Shown here piece by piece: positions 56,142-64,000 of a stretch of 64,000 nt of DNA. The stretch is from Dactylis glomerata (lineage: Eukaryota; Streptophyta; Magnoliopsida; Poales; Poaceae): assembly GCA_007115705.1 (NCBI GenBank), contig QXEO01000546.1:5544124-5608123 (forward strand), written 5' to 3'. The notes beneath the pieces are model-generated. The model made no database searches. It saw only the letters and a list, made by a program, of their open reading frames with translations, and had not been told where the DNA came from. A program made the translations under genes and the position numbers. Positions within the stretch are counted from its first letter, which is position 1; each line of letters starts with the position of its first letter.

Positions 56142-57676
56142 TGATACGTCTCAAACGTATTTATAATTTTTGATGCTCCATGCTTGTTTTTACACCATTT
56201 GCCTTGTGTTTCGTTACACTTCGTGGCACTTTTATGCATTTTCCGAAACTAACCTATTAACAAGTCGCCACAGTGCCAGTTCCCTGTTTTCTGCTGTTTT
56301 TGTGTTTCAGAAAAGCTACACAGGAAATATTCTCGGAATTGGACGAAACAAGTTCCTAAAGTCTTATTTTTCCCGGAAGCTTTCAGAGATCCGAAGAGGC
56401 GAAGGAGAGGGACCATAGGCCGCCCTCACACTAGACTCGCGCGGCCTGCCCCTGGCCCGCGCCACCTAGGTGTGAGGAGGCCTGGGGCCACTCCTGACGA
56501 CGCCCCTTCGCCTATAAGAAGCCTCGGGACGGAAAACCCTAAAGGAGTCGGCAATTTTCCAGAAAGAGTTCCGCAGTTCCGCCGCCGCCACCGACGAATT
56601 TCGGGGGACAGAAGTCTCTGTTCCGGCACCCTGCCGGTATGGGGAAGTGCCCCCGGAGCCATCTCCATCGGTCTCCATCGCCGTCTTCGCCGTCTCCATC
56701 GACCTCACCGCCATCTCCATCAACCTTGTTGTCTCCTATGATGAGGAGGGAGTAGTTCATCCCCGGGGCTGAGGGCTCTACCGGTAGCTATGTGGTTCAC
56801 CTCTCTCTCCCATGATGTGATCTTTATGTGATCGTGAGCTTTGTATCATGTTGAACAAGTAGATGTTACTCTTCTTCATTATGTGTACTCTAGTGTGTTA
56901 TTAAAGTAATCTATTCCTCCTGCCATGGTGTAACGGTGACAGTGCGTGCATCATGGTGGTACTTGGTCTAGGCTACGATTGTGATCTTTTATGGATTATG
57001 AGAATAATTATCGCTATGATAGTATTGAAGTGATCTATTCCTCCTTTCATGGTGTAATGTTGACAGTGTGTGCACCGTGTTAGTACTTGGTCTAAGTTGC
57101 AATAATATCTATCTTGAATTGTGATCTGATTTGGATATCTCTATAAGTGGTGTTTGTCAAGTACTTGATGAACTTTGAGGAGTGCTTCGTAGCCCTACGC
57201 AATGATTCGTGTTGTTCAATAGGAGAGTAATTCAGAGTACCATAGTGAAGAGAAGTTGTTTGTTTGTTCATTCGTGTTATATTGTTGGGAGTGTGATCAC
57301 TAGTGAAAGTATGATCCCTAGGCCTTGTTTCCAAGCTTTGCACACCGTTTACTTGCTGTTTTATTACATGTTTGCTCGCAGCGATATTTATTTCAAATCA
57401 CATTTACTACTCATAATCATCACTACTACTTGTATTTTACTATCTCTTCGCCGAACTAGTGCACCTATACATCTGTGTATTGGGTGTGTTGGGGACACAA
57501 GAGACTTTCTGTATCGTAATTGCAGGGTTGTTTGAGAGGGATAGCTTTGACCTCTTCCTCCCTGAGTTCGATAAACCTTGGGTGATCCACTTAAGGGAAA
57601 CTTGCTGCTGTTCTACAAACCTCTGCACTTGGAGGCCCAACACTATCTACAAGAATAGATGCGTGCGTAGACATCA
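56142..57676 (+). repeat. 3' LTR of element D
   Basis: 1535 bp, ends GTAGACATCA, followed by target duplication CAGTG. Hairpin at 56418-56482. Confidence 0.95.
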
Positions 57677-58410
57677 CAGTGGTTCAAGTGTTTGCTCACA
57701 GATACTTGAGAGAACCAAATGTTGCTGACACAACCCGACTCTTGTCCATCAATGAGTCTAGAGGATTTCCCGGTATGCTTGGAAGCATAGATTTCATGCA
57801 CTAGGAATGGAATAATTGTCTATTTGCTTGACAAGGTCAATACAAAGCTCATTCAGAGGGGTGCACAGTCATTCTGGAGGCAGTAGCTTCACAAGATATC
57901 TGGATTTGGCACTCTTTCTTTGGCATGGCAGGCTCCCACAATGATATCAACGTGCTTCAGCGGTCTCCGGTAATCTCTAGGCTTGAAGAAGGGCATGCTC
58001 TTGCCGTCGACTATCTGGTCAATGGACACCCTTATGACAAAGGGTATTATCTAGCCGACGGTATCTATCATCCATGGTCCACATTTGTGAAGACAATTCG
58101 CACACGTAAAGATCCCAAAGAAGCTAGGTTTGCCAAAGAGCAAGAGTCGGCTAGAAAGGATGTGGAGCGGGTATTTGGTGTGCTCCAATCTCCTTGGGAG
58201 ATTGTTCGGCACCCTGGCAGGACATGGAGCATAGAGGTGATGACTACTTGTGTGACCATGCATAACATGATGTGGAGGATGAGTGCAACAACAGTATCTA
58301 CGACCAAGAATGGGAGTTCAAAGATGATCAATTGGTTGCGCCAGAGCCCGTGCCAACCACATCATTTGAGGACTTCCTTGCTAGGCCACAACCAATTGGT
58401 TCGTGCCTCT

Positions 58411-58811
58411 TTTAACAGTGATATTGCTGAAAGGATCCTTTCTATCCCGTTGAGTTTAGCTGTCTGCCCTGATTATGCATCCTGGCCCACTGCAAGTTGG
58501 GTGTATACTCTGTCAGGTCGGCGTACAACTTGGTATGAATGGATAAATTTTGGACGAGTCGCAGTCGAGCCGGGGGAGGTTCTTCGTCTAATCACACTGT
58601 GATTGAGAAGGGGTGGAAGAACCTGTGGGCAATCCAGTGTCCAAGAAAAATAAAAGACAACCTATGGAGGCTTGCTCATGATTGTCTACCCTCGGGAGCT
58701 CAACTCCAACGACGGTTAGTCCCAGCTGAGTATACTTGTTGTTTTTGTGGCAGAGCTGAAGCAATCCATCATGCGATCTTCTTTTGTCCTTATGCTCATG
58801 GTAAAAAATGA
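58411..58811 (+). pseudogene. LINE ORF2 C-terminal fragment (zf-RVT)
   Basis: Short remnant of another LINE. AERILSIPLS and CPDYASWP motifs (58430-58495) lead through a frame change to WAIQCPRKIKDNLWRLAHDC and a zinc-binding CCFCGRAEAIHHAIFFC. It joins the Harbinger remnant on the left and stops abruptly at the presumed end of the MULE on the right. No tail or target duplication is visible. Confidence 0.7.
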
Positions 58812-58923
58812 CAAAAATGGCCCTTTTCGTGAAGTTTGACACAAAATGAACCGTGTTTCAAAATATTTCACGATCTGACCCTTTTGCACGGCGCTCGCCC
58901 CCACGGCGCTGTGGTTCTATTGC

Positions 58924-59049
58924 ATGGCGCCGTCCTCCCTGCGACGTGGTATTTTCCAAACGTGGCAGCGCGGGCCCGCTTGGTAAGTATGGCGCCCTAG
59001 GCCATGGCGTCGTGCTTCCGAACCATGGCGCCCTAGCCCATGGCGCCAT
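58924..59049. repeat. Cluster of ATGGCGCC motifs near the MULE left end
   Basis: ATGGCGCC or ATGGCGTC at 58924-58931, 58989-58996, 59004-59011, 59025-59032 and 59040-59047; the last extends to the perfect palindrome ATGGCGCCAT. Repeated subterminal motifs are common transposase-binding sites in MULE and other elements; that role is inferred. Confidence 0.55.
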
Positions 59050-59492
59050 GGTGTGGACATGTTTAAGTGGCTGGGCCACCCGCAGTCAATCCCACTCGCG
59101 ACCCCCACCTTCCATTCTTCCTCCTCGAGCCCGAGCGCCCCCTCCTATCTCTCTCTCTCCTCCTACTCTCCTTCCTCTCAAATCCCTCTGATTTGGAGGG
59201 ATTTCTCCGTGGTTTTTGACCTTCATCCATTCCTCAAGGTTTTCTCCATGGCTACACTCATTTTTGTCCGAATTAAAATCTTGGGATTTGGTTGTTTGCT
59301 TCTTATTTCTTCTAACCCTAGAAATTGGAGTTGGAAGAAATAATTTTGTGTTTTGTTGTTCTATTGATCGTAGGTGGTTGCTATTCTTTTAGATGTGTAA
59401 GCTAGGGTTAGGGTTATGAAATTTCTCCTAGTTTTATTATTGCGGTAATAATAATATTGTTGTGATGCATTTTGGTTCATATATGTTACTAG

Positions 59493-62400
59493 ATGGCGAG
59501 AATTGTGAATGTTCATCATGTGGACTATGCCGCTTTTGAGAAGGGAGACGCCGAATATGGTGACCCGGAGGAGGTAGTGATTGTTTTTGCCACTAGTCCT
59601 AGTTTTGCCGAATTAGTGGAAAATGTCCGAGGAGAGTTGAATTGGATGGACGAGAATGATGAAGTTGAATTGATTGGAAGGTATAATGTTGGCTTCTCAC
59701 ATCACACTCATTGGAAAACAGTGCATGTGAACTCCGAGTTGCATTGGCAAGCATATAAGGAGGTGGTGTTGGCCTCGCAAGATAAATCTCTTGAGTTATT
59801 TGTGAAAAATAAAGTTGGTGGTAGGTTGAAAATTGACTTGAATCGGCGTGCTTCCCCTTGTGATGCTAGTACCCCAATTCGACTTGATCCACATGTCAAC
59901 CCGGATGTCGATGTGTATGATGCAAAAATGAGTCAACCTTCAATGACACAACCGTTGAGCCCGGTTAGGAATGACCTTCATGAGCATCAAGAATTGGAGA
60001 TTGAGGAGGATGAGATTGAGGGCAATGAATCAGAGACATATCTTCATGATCATTATGTTGGTGATGTGGAGGTCAATTGCATGGAAGAGGACATGGACCA
60101 TGAAATACCATACACGCGAGCCTATGCGTGTGACTCTGAAGATGACAGCCCAGATGAAGAAATAGACAAGGATGGAATGACTGCTAAAGAAGCCAAAGCT
60201 TTTAAGAAGGTAATAGGCCGGGATCATCAAACATCATTGTTCCATGATCTAAGACTTGCCCATAAGGCAATTTTGGATGGTGGCACAAGCAAGATTCTTG
60301 CACCAAGGCTATCTTCCAAGCAAGAGCATGCTCCAACTGCCAATGTTATTAGTGAAGGAGCAATGTTCAAAAATTTGGTAGAACTTCAGATGTGGCTCAA
60401 GGACTATGCAGTTAAGTACCATCGACCGTTTAAGGTGGAGCACTCAAACTCAAAAGTGAGCTACACGGTTGAATGTGAGGAATCCAAGAATCATTGTCCA
60501 TGGGTTGTCCGTGTTAGATGTGTGAAAGGTGGTTCGGAATAGAAGATAACAAGTTGTGTGTTTCATCACCGATGTAGAGGCAAGAATATTGATGCTGCTG
60601 GTGTAAAGGATGATCACCGCCAATTGACCTCTAAATTCATTGCGCACAAATTTGCTTCCTCCATAAAGATACTACCAACATATCCCATTAAGGCGTTGAT
60701 AGAGATGGTGCATGAGGTCTTTACTTACACGGTCAAGTACGGGAAGGCATGGAAGGCCAAGCAAGCCGCCTTTGAGATATTGTAGGTGGTTGCAGTGGCG
60801 GAGCTAGGGGGACCAGTAGGGGCCCTGGCCCCCCCTATGACATTGTAAAACATGAAGAAAATTTTAGTTAAGCCTAGTTTAGACAGAAATTTTAGAGAAA
60901 TTTAGCTTAATCGGCCCCTCCTAACTCAAAATTGTCATGTTTGGCCCCCTCTAAACTAGAATCATGCCTCCGCCCCTGGGTGGTTGGGAAGAATCATACA
61001 ACCGCGTTGGTATGGTCTTGTCAGTGATGGCAGCAACAAACCCGAGCATGTACCATGTGGTGGAGCCCTTAGGATCGGTCACCCCGATATATAAGGACAA
61101 AATAGTCCGAGTATTTGGGCGTGCATTATGGACCTTTGGACCTTGCATAAGGGCATTTCAGCATTGCAGGCCCGTGATTGCCATGGATGGGACCTTTTTG
61201 ACCGGCCAATACAAGGGCACATTGTTGACTGTGATAGGTACTGATGGCGGTGACAAATTGGTTCCATTGGCTTTCGCTTTGGTATCAGCTGAGAACAATG
61301 ACAATTGGGCTTGGTTTCTAAATCTAGTGAGGGCCAAGATAATTGGACCTCAAAGAGAGGTTTGCATAATATCCGACCGCCACCAAGGGATCCTAAATGC
61401 AGTGCAAATTGACATTCCAGGACATGCTCATGTGCACCATAGATGGTGCATGAGGCACTTCATCTCAAACTTCTATAGGGCATGTGGAAACAAGGAATTA
61501 TCAGACCTTCTTAAAGATTGTTATCTCGCCTTCACCGCTCGTCATTTTTTAAAATTGTATGACAAAATTTATAGCCTAGCAAATGAGGGTGGTAAAGAAT
61601 TCCTAAGAACGAACTTCCCCGATAAGGAAAAGTGGGCATGGGCTTATGACCACCAAGGGATGAGGTATGGAGACATGATGAACAACATGGCCGAATGTTT
61701 CAACAATGTGTTGAAGGGTGTTTGCGCATTGCCCTTTTCGGCAATAGTGGAATACACATTCAAAAGTTGAATGTGTACTTTCAAAACTACAGTGAGAAAA
61801 CGGCTAAGCTGATGTTTGGGAATAATAAGGAAGAGAAGGTGTACAAGTATCCACCAAATGTCGACGAATGGATAGAATACCAGACAAGGAAGGCAGATAA
61901 TAACAGAGTGGAATGCTTTGATTACATAGAGTTGATATTCCAAGTAAATGAGCAAGGAGGAACAACACGAGACGATGTGCAATACGGAGGAGGGTCTTTC
62001 AAGACATATCTTAAGAGCGGAGAGTGCTCATGCGAGAGGCCTACAAAGTTTCACCTCCCATGCTCCCACTTGTTGGCAGCATCACGGACAAGAAATTTGG
62101 GTGCCAATATTTCAAGTAATATAAGGCTGGAAGAGTTTTCAATCGAGACAGTGAAATGGACATGGGCACCGAGGTTCCAGCCCTACTTAGACAAATCCCA
62201 TTGGCCGGACTATCATGGACTCCCACTATACCCCAATGAAGAGACTAAGGTCATAACACGTGGTAGATGAAAAACAAAACGTTTTACGAATGACATGGAC
62301 AATTGGGGTGGTGGATTCCATCGTGAATGGGGGAACCAACATTTCACGGAACCTCGTGAGAGCTCCCGTTGTGGAGAATGTAACAATGCGGGACACAACA

Positions 62401-62570
62401 CAAGAGGTTGTAGCAAAAAGAAGAGATCAAAGGGAGATAATGGTGAAAGTACAAGTGGTGGTCGAGATGATGGTGGTCATGGACATGGTGAAGATGGTGG
62501 TGGCCGTGGCCGTGGCCATGGCCGTGGTGGTGGAGATGGTGGTGGCCATGGGGGTGAAGATGGTGGTGGC
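59493..62570 (+). pseudogene. MuDR-like transposase, broken
   Basis: DDE transposase of the MULE superfamily. The N-terminal part (59493-60542) has an acidic region and then the Mut-type DNA-binding domain (about 60350-60630), interrupted by TAG at 60540-60542 in place of an expected Trp. A hAT MITE (60793-60978) and a one-base loss interrupt the frame before the catalytic domain. The catalytic domain (60979-61767) keeps all three acidic residues: AMDGTFLTG, ISDRHQGI and NMAECFNN. After a frameshift near 61767 comes a SWIM zinc finger (CSCERPTKFHLPCSH, about 62020-62070), and after another shift a CCHC knuckle (CGECNNAGHNTRGC) and a Gly/His-rich tail. The tail's stop codon is the first three bases of element E. 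Confidence 0.86.
60793..60978. mobile_element. hAT-type MITE inserted in the MULE transposase
   Basis: 186 bp with imperfect terminal inverted repeats CAGTGGCGGAGC and CTCCGCCCCTG. Perfect 8-bp target duplication GGTGGTTG at 60785-60792 and 60979-60986. No coding capacity. It falls inside a conserved transposase region, between the DNA-binding and catalytic domains. Confidence 0.88.
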
Positions 62571-64000
62571 TGATACGTCTCAAACATATATATAATTTTT
62601 GATGATCCATGCTTATTTATACACCATTTGCTTTGTGTTTTGTTACACTTCATGGTGTTTTTATGCATTTTCCGGAACTAACCTACTAACGAGATGCCAC
62701 AATGCCAGTTCCATGTTTTCTGCTATTTTTGTGTTTCAGAAAAACTACACAGGAAATATTCTCAGAATTGGACGAAACAAAAGCTGAACCTCCTATTTTT
62801 ACCGAAGCTTCGCGAAGACCGAAGATGAGTCGGAGGAGGGGTCAGGGGCCAGCCACACCATGGGGTAGCGCGGCCCAGCCCCTGGCCGCGCCACCAGGTG
62901 GTGAGGCTACCTGGCCCACCTCCTGACGCTGCCCTTTCGCCTATAAATTCCCCTCGACGGGAAAAACCTAAAGGACGGATCGCTTTTCCTCGAAACATAC
63001 TGCAAGCCGCCACCGTCGTTGAAGCAAGATTGGGAGGATCCAAGAGCTCTTCCTGGCACCCTACCGGAGAGGGGAATCCCTGCCGGAGGCCTTCTCCACC
63101 ACCATGGTCGCCTCCAGAGTGATGTGTGAGTAGTCTACCTTGGACTACGGGTCCATAGCAGTAGCTAGATGGTTGTCTCCTTCACCATGTGCTTCATGTT
63201 TAGATCTTGTGAGCTGCCCTACATGATCAAGATCATCTTTGTGTAATTCTACATGTTGTGTTTGTTGGAATCCGATGAGTATTGGTACTATGTCAAGTTG
63301 ATGTGCTGAATTATATATCTTTATGTTATCTCTATGTTGTTTATGATCTTGCATGCTCTCTGTTGCTAGTAGATATCTTGGCCGAGTAGATGCTAGTGAC
63401 TCCAAGAGGGAGTATTTATGCTCGATAGTTGGGTTCATGCCTCTAGTAATCTGGGGGAGTGACAGAAACCTCTAAGGTTATAGATGTGCTGTTGCCACTA
63501 GGGAGAAAACAACATTCTTGTGTCCAAGGATATTTGCTTTGTTTACTTTACGCACTTTGCTTAATGCAGTTATCCGTTGTTCGCTACTTAATACCTGATG
63601 GTTGCTCAGACGACATCCGGAGGGTGGATTATTAGTCATAGATGCAGTTGGATTACGGTCTATGTTTCGTAATGCCCAGAGTAAATCTCATAGTGATCCT
63701 CATGACATATGTACGTTATCTTTATTCTATCAATTGCCTAACTGTAATTTGTTTACCCATCATGTTGTTATTTATCTTATGGAGAGACACCACTAGTAAA
63801 CTGTGGACCCTGGTCCTATTTCCTTTACATTAATATTATCGTTTACTTTTACTCGCATTGTTTACTTTTACTTGCATACTATTACCTTTTACCACTTGAT
63901 ACACTTAATCCTTTGTTTATAGCAAACCGGTGAGATTTACAACCTCATCGTAAGTTGGGGCAAAGTACTTGGTTGTGTTGTGTGCAGGTTCCACGTTGCT
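62571..64000 (+). repeat. LTR of element E, truncated by the window edge
   Basis: Begins TGATACGTCTCAAACATATA and follows the LTR of element C (reverse complement) along its length, reaching about 88% of the expected 1.62 kb. Being at the left end of a + strand copy it is the 5' LTR, or a solo LTR. It has a TATA box CCTATAAATTCC at about 62940-62951 and a GC-rich hairpin at 62849-62918. No frame within it is a gene. Confidence 0.85.

Larger units (their letters stand above)
51028..57676 (+). mobile_element. LTR retrotransposon D, small non-autonomous gypsy-type element
   Basis: Complete + strand element, 6.65 kb: 5' LTR 51028-52567, tRNA-Asp primer site 52578-52595, one ORF 52708-53619, non-coding 3' domain, polypurine tract 56128-56141, 3' LTR 56142-57676. 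Perfect target duplication CAGTG at 51023-51027 and 57677-57681. It encodes neither gag nor pol. The first ~220 bp of its LTR match elements C and E closely; the rest is diverged. LTRs differ at about 25 of 1540 positions (1.6%). Confidence 0.9.
50531..58410 (+). pseudogene. PIF/Harbinger (ALP1-like) transposase, split by element D
   Basis: DDE-type nuclease that moves Harbinger transposons. The N-terminal part runs from ATG 50531 with stops (TGA at 50582-50584) and a frameshift near 50797, then CTAAIKMLAYG and the VDEYMRM motif up to 51027. After element D the frame resumes at 57682. The first catalytic Asp is in the GSID motif (about 57766-57777), followed by two stops (TAG about 57802, TGA about 57826) where Trp is expected. 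The second Asp is in SHNDINVL (about 57931-57954) and the Glu in KDVERVFGVLQ (about 58153-58185). Homology ends near 58343-58410, where a LINE fragment takes over. Confidence 0.82.
58812..62570 (+). mobile_element. MuDR-like (MULE) element, right end removed or displaced by element E
   Basis: Contains the MULE transposase pseudogene and a 5' region of about 680 bp. The left terminal repeat cannot be confirmed because the partner end is not in the window; it may start near 58806 (AAAAATGACAAAAATGG). A subterminal cluster of ATGGCGCC motifs lies at 58924-59049. Element E inserted at 62571, and the target base pairs GTGGC (62566-62570) precede it. Confidence 0.7.

Overview
This is a gene-poor stretch of a grass nuclear genome. 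It most resembles a large-genome Pooideae species (Triticeae or a close relative): GC-rich monocot genes, several LTR families starting TGATACGTC, CACTA-free nesting of LTR elements, LINEs, MULE, Harbinger and hAT MITEs. There is no bacterial or organellar signature. I could not assign the species from sequence alone.

Host genes are confined to the first third. (1) An ERF1-type AP2/ERF transcription factor at 3-803 (+), cut by the left window edge. (2) A complete five-exon TBL (trichome birefringence-like, cell-wall polysaccharide O-acetyltransferase family) gene at 1775-4240 (-). (3) A two-exon LysM receptor-like pseudokinase of the LYK4/LYK5 class at 16424-21125 (-), preceded by clusters of W-boxes. 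The three suggest an island with hormone/pathogen-response and cell-wall functions, but nothing shows that they act together.

The rest is mobile DNA. I label five LTR elements A-E. Element A (6234-15699, -) sits inside a small minus-strand retroposon (R2, 5661-16150), itself inside a 5'-truncated LINE (R1, 5501-16375). Each layer has its own target-site duplication, and the stack landed about 35 bp past the stop codon of the LysM gene. A second retroposon (18338-19528) lies in that gene's intron. From 21.8 to 48.36 kb is one long LINE, split twice: element B, a Sirevirus-type copia (23655-34293, -), cuts its ORF1 zinc knuckle, and element C (37811-46238, -) cuts its reverse transcriptase. A GC-rich tandem/inverted-repeat block follows (48.36-49.17 kb), then a hAT MITE, a Harbinger transposase pseudogene split by element D (51028-57676, +), a LINE fragment, a MuDR-like transposase pseudogene carrying a hAT MITE, and the 5' LTR of element E (62571 to the right edge).

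All four complete LTR elements (A-D) have both LTRs, a primer-binding site, a polypurine tract and a target duplication, yet none encodes reverse transcriptase or integrase. A, C and D share a tRNA-Asp-type primer site, a conserved 3' non-coding domain, duplicated polypurine-tract sequences, and (with E) a GC-rich hairpin just upstream of the TATA box. Two uncharacterised ORFs (9631-10755 in A; 52708-53619 in D) and these shared non-coding structures are the best candidates for new biology. I found no CRISPR array, rRNA or tRNA gene.
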